Positions 16,595-24,460 of a stretch of DNA of 31,226 bases are shown piece after piece; position 1 is the first letter of the stretch; each line of letters begins with the position of its first letter. Under the pieces are notes generated by a model, which did no database searches, was not told the DNA's origin, and was given only the letters and a program-made list of their open reading frames with translations. The DNA comes from Eubacterium sp. GTDB taxonomy: Bacteria > Bacillota_A > Clostridia > Lachnospirales > Lachnospiraceae. The stretch is from NCBI GenBank assembly GCA_023663915.1, contig JAMPGN010000019.1:1-31226 (forward strand), given 5' to 3'. The translations under genes were made by a program, and so were the position numbers.

Positions 16595-17533
16595 ATGGAT
16601 AAAAAGAAAAAAGTCTATCTGCCTGCGCCGATGTTTCGAGATCCTATTTATGATTGTCCTACGGACCCGATGGTCATTTGGAATCATAAAGAAGGTATGT
16701 GGTATTTATTTTATACACAAAGAAGGGCATTAGCGCCAACGATCGGTGTGTCTTGGATACATGGGACTGCCATAGGTGTGGCAACGAGCCAGGACGGGAG
16801 CAAATGGCTTTATCGAGGAACGCTGGAAGGGCTTGATATAGAACATGGACATAATACTTTCTGGGCACCGGAAATTATTTATGCAGAAGGTACGTACCAT
16901 ATGTTTGTGTCCTATATCACGGGAATTCCAACAGATTGGGAATATCCCCGTCAGATGCTCCATTATATTTCCGCTAATCTTTGGGACTGGAATTTTAAAG
17001 GAAGAGTGAATCTGGACTCTGAGCGTGTTATTGATGCCTGTATTTATGAAATCGAGCCGCATCTTTATAAGATGTGGTACAAGGATGAAGATAAAGGCAG
17101 TCGGACGTATGCTGCTGTCAGTGGGGATTTATATAAATGGAAGGTCTTGGGCGAAGAAATTTCTGATTGTGCGCAGGAGGGACCAAACGTATTTGAATTT
17201 TGCGGATATAAATGGCTGATTTCTGACTATTGGAACGGGATTGCGGTATATCGTTCACAGGATTATGTGAATTGGCATAGATGTCATGACATTTTGAGAG
17301 ACAGTGGCAGCCGTCCGATGGATGCAGGGTTTGGACATCACGCGGATGTGCTTGTGCGGGAAGGGCGCGCATATTTGTTTTATTTCTGTCATCCCTTTCT
17401 TACAGAGGATAAGGAAGCAGAGGAACTAACGGAAATAGAGCGGAATAAGGCTGTTGTGCAAGTCACAGAACTGGTTTTTGAAGAAGGAGAACTAAATTGT
17501 GACAGAAACAAACAGGCATATTGGTTCGTATAA
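16595..17533 (+). CDS. Cytoplasmic glycosidase of the GH43/GH32-type five-bladed propeller fold
   Basis: This 312-residue protein has no signal peptide. Blade motifs recur (WYLFYTQR, FWAPEIIYAEGTYHMFVSY, YKMWYKDED, YKWLISDYWN, AYLFYFCHP). Candidate catalytic acids fit the clan: Asp24 in PTDP as base, Asp147 in VIDACIYE as pKa modulator, and Glu195 in the conserved EGP as acid. GFGHHADV near residue 250 may bind a metal or substrate. It is the last gene of the sensor-importer operon and should cleave the imported oligosaccharide inside the cell. Assignment to GH43, GH117 or an unclassified relative cannot be settled by eye, and the sugar is unknown. Confidence 0.8.
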   Translation: MDKKKKVYLPAPMFRDPIYDCPTDPMVIWNHKEGMWYLFYTQRRALAPTIGVSWIHGTAIGVATSQDGSKWLYRGTLEGLDIEHGHNTFWAPEIIYAEGTYHMFVSYITGIPTDWEYPRQMLHYISANLWDWNFKGRVNLDSERVIDACIYEIEPHLYKMWYKDEDKGSRTYAAVSGDLYKWKVLGEEISDCAQEGPNVFEFCGYKWLISDYWNGIAVYRSQDYVNWHRCHDILRDSGSRPMDAGFGHHADVLVREGRAYLFYFCHPFLTEDKEAEELTEIERNKAVVQVTELVFEEGELNCDRNKQAYWFV

Positions 17534-17536
17534 GAA

Positions 17537-17570
17537 AAAGACCGGTCAGAGAATGCCTGAACCGGTCTTT
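17537..17570. terminator. Terminator after the glycosidase gene
   Basis: AAAGACCGGT (17537-17546) pairs with ACCGGTCTTT (17561-17570). An inner CAG/CTG pair surrounds a 7-base loop and a single A is bulged. It begins 4 bases after the glycosidase stop. Confidence 0.7.
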
Positions 17571-17597
17571 CAATTTCACCCAAAAAACAAATTTCGA

Positions 17598-17679
17598 GTT
17601 TGCGGCGAGTTTTCCAAGATGCAGGGCATCTTTTAGGAATTACTCATAATCTCGCAATCGAGCGTTAGCTCGATTTTTT
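17598..17679 (+). repeat. Dispersed palindromic intergenic element, full copy B
   Basis: About 90% identical to 8553-8634. The core is AAGATGC-AGG-GCATCTT and the 3' end is CGAGC-GTTA-GCTCG-A-TTTTTTT, a good plus-strand terminator. The terminal hairpin overlaps the last codons of the minus-strand MFS gene. The TAA stop at 17665-17667 lies in the hairpin loop. Confidence 0.75.
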
Positions 17680-18981
17680 TGCCTTCGCATCTTTGTCCAT
17701 CGGACGAACAAGGAAGATGCTCATCAACAGGGCGATGATGTAAAGCACAATCGTGAGATACAGTACATTCTGATAACCTACGGGATTAATGCTATTGCCA
17801 TGGGAATCCTGTATAAATTCCCCTGTGCTGTTTACGATCAGGTTCGCAACCTGGTTGCCGGTAAGACCTGCAAAAGCCCATGCGGATAGGGTGACTCCGT
17901 GTAAGGCGCTGATGCTTCCCATGCCGTAATGGTCGGAGAGGAGCGTAGGCACGTTGGAGAAACCGCCGCCGTATCCAGCGTTGACAACGAAGATCAAGCC
18001 GAGAACGAGGATCGTCAGAAGCATATTGCCCTGACCGTTCTTGATACCGCCTGTCAGCATTACCAGTGCAGTGAACGCGATTGAGAGTATAAAGATCAAT
18101 TTGTAAATCGTGTTACGGTCTTTCATCGTGTCAGCCCACGCGGAGAAACCGAGTCTGCCGCCTGCGTTAAAGATTGCAGAAACCGTAGATATAATACCGA
18201 CGGAAGCAGCAAGACCGATACATTTCACGATCATTTTCTCCTGGGAGATCAATGCAAGACCGCAGGTGATGTTGATGTAGAACATCAGCCAGATACCGAT
18301 ATAGTTTGCAACGGGTCTCGTCTTGATGACGGAGATGATACCCTGTCCCTTTTCCTTCGTCTGTGGCTCATGCCATCCTTCGGGTTTCTTCAAAAGAATG
18401 TGTCCGACAAACATCATGACGAAGTATACGCATGCAAGGATCAGGAACATCTTGTAGATGCCGCCCTCTCCGAGGTTATCAAGCATTGCCTGCATAATAG
18501 GGCTTGCGATTGCTTTCGCCGCTCCGAAACCTGCGACGGCAAGACCGGTCGCAAGACCTTTCCTGTCCTCAAACCAGAGCATGAGCGTCTTGACAGGGGA
18601 CAGATAGCCGGTTCCAAGACCGATTCCCATAATGAAACCGTAGCATACATAAATACCGACAAGCGCTAAAGGGCTGTGCTGGTGCTGTCCGCCGTAGTAG
18701 ATGAAAAATCCGGTGCCAGCCATACCTGCCGCAAAGCAGATCGCGGCGATCAGTGAGGATTTATGTATATCCTTCTCTACTATGTTGCCGAGGAATGCTG
18801 CGGACATACCGAGGAAAAAGATCGCGAAGCTGAACGCCCATTCCGTTGCTCCTTTGGAAAAGCCAATATAGTCTGCGATCTCCTGACTGAAAATAGACCA
18901 GCAGTAGACAGTACCGATACTGCAGTGGAGTAAGAGTGCCGGGATTGCGGCACAGATCCATTTGTTTTGATTCTTTTTCAT
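17665..18981 (-). CDS. MFS transporter of the oxalate:formate antiporter (OFA) family
   Basis: This 438-residue protein has twelve predicted transmembrane helices. The N-terminus WICAAIPALLLHCSIGTVYCWSIFSQEI, the motif GYLSPVKTLMLWFEDRKGLATGLAVAG and the loop before helix 7 (LKKPEGWHEP) are typical of OFA/OxlT-like carriers, which exchange small organic anions. The last five codons read AKKSS and come from the palindromic element at 17598-17679. The tail is thus built of repeat sequence and ends in its hairpin. The ribosome binding site is AAAGGA, 10 bases before the ATG. The substrate is not determinable. Confidence 0.9.
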   Translation of the reverse strand: MKKNQNKWICAAIPALLLHCSIGTVYCWSIFSQEIADYIGFSKGATEWAFSFAIFFLGMSAAFLGNIVEKDIHKSSLIAAICFAAGMAGTGFFIYYGGQHQHSPLALVGIYVCYGFIMGIGLGTGYLSPVKTLMLWFEDRKGLATGLAVAGFGAAKAIASPIMQAMLDNLGEGGIYKMFLILACVYFVMMFVGHILLKKPEGWHEPQTKEKGQGIISVIKTRPVANYIGIWLMFYINITCGLALISQEKMIVKCIGLAASVGIISTVSAIFNAGGRLGFSAWADTMKDRNTIYKLIFILSIAFTALVMLTGGIKNGQGNMLLTILVLGLIFVVNAGYGGGFSNVPTLLSDHYGMGSISALHGVTLSAWAFAGLTGNQVANLIVNSTGEFIQDSHGNSINPVGYQNVLYLTIVLYIIALLMSIFLVRPMDKDAKAKKSS

Positions 18982-19017
18982 TGTGCAAAGTGTCCTTTCT
19001 TTCGTTATAGAAAAATA

Positions 19018-19035
19018 CCTAAATGCAAATTTAGG
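19018..19035 (-). promoter_or_regulatory. Palindromic candidate operator upstream of the MFS gene
   Basis: CCTAAAT-GCAA-ATTTAGG is a perfect 7-bp dyad 37 bases before the MFS start. Just upstream on the minus strand is TTGTCA, a possible -35, so a regulator bound here could block the promoter. The rest of the 327-base gap to 19308 is A/T-rich. Confidence 0.35.
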
Positions 19036-19233
19036 ATGACAAAAATCCTACTATATTTTACTCCTAATGAAAAAGATTTTCAAGGCGTGGTTAACAATTT
19101 AACAAATTTGGTGGTTTCAAAAAAGTTATATTTTAGCAAAATAGCCAATTATGATTGTGAAAAATCTTGTATCGGATACGTTTGTATGATATTGTATAAA
19201 TGATATTAAAATATTTTAGTTAATAACAAACGC

Positions 19234-19272
19234 TCTTGATGAAATCAAGATCTGTCTGGCGGGTGAGACGGA
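19234..19272 (+). other. Two small hairpins in the leader of the MBL-fold gene
   Basis: TCTTGAT-GAA-ATCAAGA (19234-19250) is directly followed by TCTGTCT pairing with AGACGGA (19251-19272, one G-U). They end about 37 bases before the start codon. I do not recognise a riboswitch class. Confidence 0.3.
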
Positions 19273-19308
19273 TAGCAGAAAATAAGAGAAGAATGAGAAG
19301 GTGGTAAG

Positions 19309-19905
19309 ATGGCGAAAATACTTTATCAGGGGCATGGAAGCCTCCGTCTGACATCAGACAGAGGGACGGTTGCCTATATTGATCCGTATATAGGTGACGG
19401 GTATGACAAACCGGCGGATCTTATTCTGGTGACGCACCAGCATCACGATCATAATCGGATTGATCTTCCGCTGCGCGCCAGAGATTGCACGGTCATTCAG
19501 AATATGGATGCGTTAAAGGGGAATGAATACCAGAAGTTTACGGTGAAGGATATCCAGATTGAGGCGACGGAAGCGTACAATGACAAGCATCCGAAAGATG
19601 AATGCGTCGGATATCTTGTCAATGTGGACGGAATTTGCGTTTATTTTGCGGGGGATACGGCGCAGACGGCACAGATGGGGACATTGGCGGACAGGAAAAT
19701 CGACTATGCCTTTCTGCCGATTGACGGCATCTATACGATGAATGCGCGTGAAGCCGTGAAGTGTGCGCAGATCATCAAGGCAAAACATGTGATCCCCATT
19801 CATATGGCGCCGGGTAAACTTTTTGACGCGCGGGTCGCGGAGAAGTTTGTGACAGAAGGTGCAATGATTGTAAAACCGGGAGATGAGATAGAACTGGAAC
19901 GGTAG
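19309..19905 (+). CDS. Metallo-beta-lactamase-fold hydrolase
   Basis: This 198-residue protein has the metal-binding set HxHxDH at His43, His45, Asp47 and His48 (THQHHDH), a later Asp in YFAGDTAQT (about 115) and a final His in HVIPIHMAP (about 165). The small size and single domain match the L-ascorbate-6-phosphate-lactonase/UPF0173-like group of MBL-fold proteins, whose substrates are mostly unknown. The frame starts after GAAGGTGG and is followed 20 bases later by a strong terminator, so it is probably monocistronic. Confidence 0.88.
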   Translation: MAKILYQGHGSLRLTSDRGTVAYIDPYIGDGYDKPADLILVTHQHHDHNRIDLPLRARDCTVIQNMDALKGNEYQKFTVKDIQIEATEAYNDKHPKDECVGYLVNVDGICVYFAGDTAQTAQMGTLADRKIDYAFLPIDGIYTMNAREAVKCAQIIKAKHVIPIHMAPGKLFDARVAEKFVTEGAMIVKPGDEIELER

Positions 19906-19925
19906 GGAGAGAAATGTAGAAATGC

Positions 19926-19950
19926 AAAACCGCCTGTGAGGGCGGTTTTT
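19926..19950 (+). terminator. Rho-independent terminator after the MBL-fold gene
   Basis: AAAACCGCC-TGTGAG-GGCGGTTTT with a fifth T: a 7-9 bp GC-rich stem plus T-run. Confidence 0.85.
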
Positions 19951-19958
19951 ATCTGTTA

Positions 19959-19987
19959 TTGCCGCTAGTAAGCAGCAATGGTATAAT
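19959..19987 (+). promoter_or_regulatory. Promoter of the IMPase-NhaC-ZorAB-like operon
   Basis: TTGCCG (19959-19964), a 17-base spacer and TATAAT (19982-19987) with TG upstream (TGGTATAAT). It lies just after the MBL-gene terminator and about 65 bases before the first gene. No other promoter or terminator is evident before 24347. Confidence 0.7.
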
Positions 19988-20052
19988 ATTTTTGTGACAG
20001 TGATCCAAAAGATGGATTTCAGCAAGAAAGTGGCGCAGAAATGGAGAAACGT

Positions 20053-20847
20053 ATGGAACAGAAAGAACTTACCGCAGTGCAGGATACCGTTATGGTTCCG
20101 GATATTCTTGCCTTGGTGAAAAGGACGAAAACTTTTGTAGAAAACCGTGAAATGGCAAATCATATCAAAGTAAAAGGCTTGGCGGATTACGTGACGCAGG
20201 TGGATACGGATATTCAGAATTTTTTAGCAGAAGAATTGGAGAGGCTTACTCCGGGAATCCAGTTTCTAGGCGAGGAGGAAGGGCTGCATGAGATGTCAGG
20301 AGATACTTACTGGATTCTCGATCCCATAGACGGCACGACCAACCTGATCCATGATTACCAGCACAGCGTTGTGTCCCTTGGACTGTATCATAAGGGAGAA
20401 ATTACGCTGGGAGTGGTCTACGATCCCTACAGGGAGGATATCTACCATGCGCAGAAAGGAAAAGGGAGTTTTCGGAATGGACAGCCCATTCATGTGTCTG
20501 AGGCGGCAACGCTTGGCGAGACGATTGTCACAATCGGCACGTCACCTTATGACAGAGGTTTGACGGAAGTTAATTTCCGGCGTTTTCAGAGGGTTTTCGA
20601 GAAAAGCCAGGATATCCGCAGAACCGGTTCGGCGGCTCTCGATCTGGCGTATGTAGCCTGTGGGCGCACGGGCGGATTTTTTGAAGCGCTCCTTTCCCCG
20701 TGGGATTTTGCAGCGGGAATGCTGTTAGTTGCGGAAGCAGGAGGAAAAGTAACGAATTTTGAGGGAGAACCGCTGGATCTTTTACATAGAGAGAGTGTGG
20801 TTGCCACAAATGGAAACGTTCATGAGGAATTGAGGGGCTTGCTGTGA
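20053..20847 (+). CDS. Inositol-monophosphatase-family phosphatase
   Basis: This 264-residue protein has the family's metal-site motifs: FLGEEEG (about 73-79), WILDPIDGTTN with Asp90 and Asp93, and LSPWDFAAG with Asp218 (motif B). Family members hydrolyse inositol monophosphate, 3'-phosphoadenosine 5'-phosphate or sugar phosphates, and many are inhibited by Li+ or affected by Na+. The start at 20053 is preferred because GGAG lies 7 bases upstream; an in-frame ATG at 20041 has no site. It is the first gene of the operon that continues with the Na+/H+ antiporter. The exact substrate is open. Confidence 0.88.
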   Translation: MEQKELTAVQDTVMVPDILALVKRTKTFVENREMANHIKVKGLADYVTQVDTDIQNFLAEELERLTPGIQFLGEEEGLHEMSGDTYWILDPIDGTTNLIHDYQHSVVSLGLYHKGEITLGVVYDPYREDIYHAQKGKGSFRNGQPIHVSEAATLGETIVTIGTSPYDRGLTEVNFRRFQRVFEKSQDIRRTGSAALDLAYVACGRTGGFFEALLSPWDFAAGMLLVAEAGGKVTNFEGEPLDLLHRESVVATNGNVHEELRGLL

Positions 20848-20913
20848 GGGCAGGATATTTGTAAAATGATAAAAGAATGAAAAATTTCTTGCGGACAAAT
20901 GAGGGAGGGAAAA

Positions 20914-22293
20914 ATGAACCAGAAAGCGCAAAGAATTGAATATCGTTTGGGAAAGGCAGGAAGATTGATGCCTCTGATCGCGGCGGGGGCGATGATTCTG
21001 TGGGCGGCGTTTAGTCAGTCCAATGTGAATGGGTATGTGCTGGCTTTTTTTGCAGCATTAATAACAGGAGTTATTTTTACGAAAGACGAGAAGGCATATG
21101 GTGAGGCGCTGGTATATGGCCTGAGTAAGCCGATGTTTGCCGTGATTGTGCTGGCGGTGATACTGGCGGCGGTTTCGGGCAAGCTGATTTCGGCAAGTGG
21201 GGCGGTGCAGACGATTGCGGTATATGTGGTGGCGGCAGGGTTTACGGGTAAATTGTTTGTGGCGGCGACTTTTCTGATCACCTGTCTGCTGGCGTTCGCA
21301 ACGGGAACTTCGGTGGGAACTTATTTCGTGGTGATTCCGATTCTGTTTCCGGTGGGCGTGATGGCAGGCGCGGCACCGGAGTTTATGATAGGTGCCATCG
21401 TGTCCGGTGCGGCGTTTGGTGACAATCTTGGTCCGATCTCGGATACGACAATCGCATCCAGTGCAACACAACATGCGGAGCTAGGAACGGTGGTAAAGAC
21501 TAGAATGCGTTATAGTCTTCCAGCGGCAGCAGGAGCGCTTATTTTGTTTCTGCTGTTTTCCAAGACTACGGATTGTGATGAAGCGCTCGGAGGAGCAGGC
21601 GGCACGGCGAATCCGCTCAGCCTGATTATGCTTGTGGTGCCCGTAGTGATTATCGCGCTCTGTATGATGCGGAAACATCTGATTACCGCCCTGTCATGGG
21701 GGATTCTTGCCGGAATCGCCGCAGGGCTTGTCTCCGGTATTTATACGGTAGGGGATCTCATTGCCTTCCCCGGAGGTTTCTCCGTGTCCGGTGCGATCAT
21801 AGAAGCAATTACGGGGACGGTGGGCACGGTGGCGATGCTGATTGGTGTTTTTTCGCTTTTGGGCGTGCTAGAATGCAGCGGATTCTTTGAAGACGTGGGA
21901 GCAGTTCTGACGCGCCTTGCCAAAAAGGAACGCAGTACCGAGGCGACCATTGTCTTATCGGTGGGAATTTTAAGTATGGTAACAGGTGTTATTTCTGTGG
22001 CGATTGTGGCGCTTGGCGATCTGATCAATGAAATTGGGGAAAAGGCGGGTGTAAACAAGTATCGCCGTGCCAACTTGATGGATTGTACGGGTTGTGTGTT
22101 CTGTTTTCTTGCGCCTTGGACCGTACATTGTGTCATCCCCGCGCAGTTGACGGCTCCGTTTGGGGAAGGCTATGCGGTGGCGCCCGGCTCGGTGCCTTTT
22201 GTGAATTACTATTCCATATGTATGCTGGTCATGCTGCTCTTGGCGGTGACTGTGGGATATGGCAGGAAAGGGAGGAATACGAATGAGGAGTAA
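20914..22293 (+). CDS. Na+/H+ antiporter, NhaC family
   Basis: This 459-residue protein has about eleven transmembrane helices and the NhaC signature GAAFGDNLGPISDTTIASS, plus FATGTSVGTYF. It exchanges cytoplasmic Na+ for external H+ in the cell membrane. The start at 20914 follows GGGAGGG; the longer frame from 20899 lacks a site. Its stop overlaps the start of the MotA/TolQ-like gene by 11 bases, so the two are translationally coupled. This suggests the antiporter maintains the ion gradient used by the motor pair, which is an inference from arrangement only. Confidence 0.88.
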   Translation: MNQKAQRIEYRLGKAGRLMPLIAAGAMILWAAFSQSNVNGYVLAFFAALITGVIFTKDEKAYGEALVYGLSKPMFAVIVLAVILAAVSGKLISASGAVQTIAVYVVAAGFTGKLFVAATFLITCLLAFATGTSVGTYFVVIPILFPVGVMAGAAPEFMIGAIVSGAAFGDNLGPISDTTIASSATQHAELGTVVKTRMRYSLPAAAGALILFLLFSKTTDCDEALGGAGGTANPLSLIMLVVPVVIIALCMMRKHLITALSWGILAGIAAGLVSGIYTVGDLIAFPGGFSVSGAIIEAITGTVGTVAMLIGVFSLLGVLECSGFFEDVGAVLTRLAKKERSTEATIVLSVGILSMVTGVISVAIVALGDLINEIGEKAGVNKYRRANLMDCTGCVFCFLAPWTVHCVIPAQLTAPFGEGYAVAPGSVPFVNYYSICMLVMLLLAVTVGYGRKGRNTNEE

Positions 22294-23446
22294 ACTTTAT
22301 TATGCGCTATATTTTTTATATGCCATTGTGGTGGCTTTTGTGCTCTATTTGAATGGATTGTTTACGGGGGAGGAGATTTCGGTCGTCAATCTGGCGATCA
22401 ATATCGGTTTTCTGATTATCATCGGGATTCTCTTTTTCGTATCTTCCATCAGTTTTGGCAGGCTCAACCGGGTCACTTATGATTTGGAAGATGTTGCGTT
22501 TCGTTTACAGAAAGAATATAAGGAAGCGAACGGGAAGAATCTCTGGGCGAATTACCGGGACAAGGACAAAGTGTTTGAGGAAGAAGAACTGCAGGAAGCA
22601 TTTGACAAGTACCGTATGCAGGTCAAAGGCACGAAGAGAAGACGTGGTACGGCTTCTTCTTGTGACATAGAGGATTATATCAATGAGGATCTTTTGGATA
22701 AGGTAGGCATGAATTTCTTTAATTCCGGAGTTTCCGGGACGCTTACGGGGCTGGGAATCTTGGGAACGTTTCTTGGTTTGTCCATGGGGCTTGGCGCGTT
22801 CAGCGGGGACGATATTTTTACGATTTCGGACAATGTGGGTTCTCTGCTTTCGGGTATGAAAGTGGCTTTTCATACCTCGGTATACGGTATCCTTTTCTCG
22901 TTGGTATTCAATTTTGCTTATCGGAGCATTATGTCGGACGCTTATGAGACATTGGACGAGTTTTTGAGTGTGTTCCGTCAGACTACACAGCCGCAGACGG
23001 TAAGGGAAGATGAAAATTCCGCGACGCTGCTTGTCTATCAGGCAGGGATGGCGAACACTTTAAAGCAGATGCTTGAACTGATGAAAGGCAGTGCGAAAGA
23101 ACAGACGGTGGGCGTGGAGCGTATCGTAGATCAGTTTACGAAGCAGATGCAGACCGCTCTGGATGCGGATTTTAAGAAACTTGGAAATGCCCTAAAGAGT
23201 GCAGGGGAGGCACAGGCGGCGAGCGCGGCGAGTACGTCAGATATGATCGAGGCGGTCACAGCGTTGGTGGAGGTCAACCGTAACGTGCAGGATGCTCTCG
23301 CCCGTGTCATGGAACGACAGGAGCTTTTTGCAAAACAGCTTGAGGAGCAGGGGAAAATGCTGGCGGATGCATGCAGCGATATGAGCGATGAGATTGGCAG
23401 CCAGCTCTATACGTTTGGACAGATGAGGAATTTGTATGAAGAATAG
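22283..23446 (+). CDS. MotA/TolQ/ExbB-type proton channel protein, ZorA-like
   Basis: This 387-residue protein has two N-terminal helices (about 4-25 and 33-56), a cytoplasmic segment (about 60-145) and two further helices. The first of these holds the channel motif GTLTGLGILGTFLGLSMGLGA (about 153-173) and the second is VAFHTSVYGILFSLVFNF (about 194-211). A cytoplasmic tail follows, rich in Gln/Glu/Ala with heptad character (about 250-385). This order matches ZorA of Zorya defence systems better than flagellar MotA, but its tail is shorter than that of classical ZorA. The start at 22283 has GGGAGG 8 bases upstream. It overlaps both neighbours by 11 bases. Confidence 0.82.
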   Translation: MRSKLYYALYFLYAIVVAFVLYLNGLFTGEEISVVNLAINIGFLIIIGILFFVSSISFGRLNRVTYDLEDVAFRLQKEYKEANGKNLWANYRDKDKVFEEEELQEAFDKYRMQVKGTKRRRGTASSCDIEDYINEDLLDKVGMNFFNSGVSGTLTGLGILGTFLGLSMGLGAFSGDDIFTISDNVGSLLSGMKVAFHTSVYGILFSLVFNFAYRSIMSDAYETLDEFLSVFRQTTQPQTVREDENSATLLVYQAGMANTLKQMLELMKGSAKEQTVGVERIVDQFTKQMQTALDADFKKLGNALKSAGEAQAASAASTSDMIEAVTALVEVNRNVQDALARVMERQELFAKQLEEQGKMLADACSDMSDEIGSQLYTFGQMRNLYEE

Positions 23447-24347
23447 ACGAAGGAACCGGGAAGTTTTTGCACAGCACAGCTATTGGCAGTCCTATTCGGA
23501 TATGATGGCGGCGCTTTTGCTGATTTTTATCTTGATGATAGCAATCACGCTTGCGATATACAGGCAGAAGACGAATGACCTTGACCGGACAAGGCTGGAA
23601 CTTAGCGCGGCGCAGAGCCAGTTGGACGAGACAATCGAAGATTTGGAGCAGTCGAATGTGGAACTTGCCGCTTCGCTGGCGCAGCTACAGCAGGCTTACG
23701 ATCAGGCGGCTTTGACAGAAGAAGAATTAAATAACGCCTATTTGGAAATAGAAAATGCCAGACAGGAATTGACGACGACTAAGCAGGAATTACAGGATAT
23801 TGTAGGGATTCGTACTGATATCATCGGGGCTTTACAGTCCGCGTTTCGCAATTCTACTATGAAAGTGGATGCGCAGACGGGTTCGATTACTTTTTCTTCG
23901 GATGTGCTTTTTCGGTATAACAGTTCCATGCTTACCGCGGACAGCAAAGAGACTTTGCAAAATATCATTCCGATGTATCTGGACGTGCTGCTCCAAGACC
24001 AGTTCCGTGATTATATTGCAGAAATCATTATCGAAGGGCATACCGATACGGACGGCGGCTACCAGAGTAATATGGAGTTGTCCTATGAACGTGCCAATGC
24101 CGTGGCAGATTTTTGTCTGAATAAAAGAAATGGTCTTGACGAGACGGAGATTGAGCAACTTCAAAAACTCCTTACCGTCAACGGAAAGTCATGGAGCAAT
24201 CCGATTTATCAAACGGATGTTTTCGGGAATCCCACAGAAGAGGTGGATATGCCGGCTTCCAGAAGGGTGGAAATTAAATTCCGGTTGAAGGAAGATGAGA
24301 TGATCGAGAAGATTGCAGGGATTTTGGAGCAGGGAGAAGGACAATAG
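23436..24347 (+). CDS. MotB/OmpA-type peptidoglycan-binding stator protein, ZorB-like
   Basis: This 303-residue protein has a short basic cytoplasmic start and one helix (about 18-41) beginning WQSYSDMMAALLLIF with the likely ion-carrying Asp22. A long Gln/Glu/Leu-rich coiled coil (about 43-122) follows. The C-terminal OmpA-like domain (about 140-290) has IIIEGHTDTDGGYQSNMELS, YERANAVADF and ASRRVEIKFR, the residues that bind peptidoglycan. It would anchor the channel protein at 22283 to the cell wall. In Zorya, ZorA5ZorB2 forms an ion-driven motor that signals to ZorC/ZorD or other effectors; none is present here. The next gene is convergent. It may be a lone ZorAB-like motor. Confidence 0.85.
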   Translation: MKNRRRNREVFAQHSYWQSYSDMMAALLLIFILMIAITLAIYRQKTNDLDRTRLELSAAQSQLDETIEDLEQSNVELAASLAQLQQAYDQAALTEEELNNAYLEIENARQELTTTKQELQDIVGIRTDIIGALQSAFRNSTMKVDAQTGSITFSSDVLFRYNSSMLTADSKETLQNIIPMYLDVLLQDQFRDYIAEIIIEGHTDTDGGYQSNMELSYERANAVADFCLNKRNGLDETEIEQLQKLLTVNGKSWSNPIYQTDVFGNPTEEVDMPASRRVEIKFRLKEDEMIEKIAGILEQGEGQ

Positions 24348-24384
24348 ACAGGGCGTAAAACACGGTTCATATGGTCTTTTTGTA

Positions 24385-24436
24385 TAAAAAGGAGCTGTTG
24401 CTCCTGCAGCCTATTGGGCTACTTTGCAACAGCCCC
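24385..24436 (-). terminator. Large hairpin terminator between ZorB-like and Cys-rich genes
   Basis: GGAGCTGTTGC (24391-24401) pairs with GCAACAGCCCC (24426-24436, one mismatch), with an inner AGCC/GGCT. On the minus strand the stem is followed by a run of five T, which suits termination of the gene ending at 24461. It can also stop the plus-strand operon. Confidence 0.6.
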
Positions 24437-24460
24437 ATGATTTTCATTCTTTCTAATGAA

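Noticed and set aside
22283..24347. Flagellar MotA/MotB stator genes
   Set aside because: No flagellar genes are near, the channel protein lacks the MotA cytoplasmic-loop pattern, and the partner has a long coiled coil as in ZorB-like proteins.
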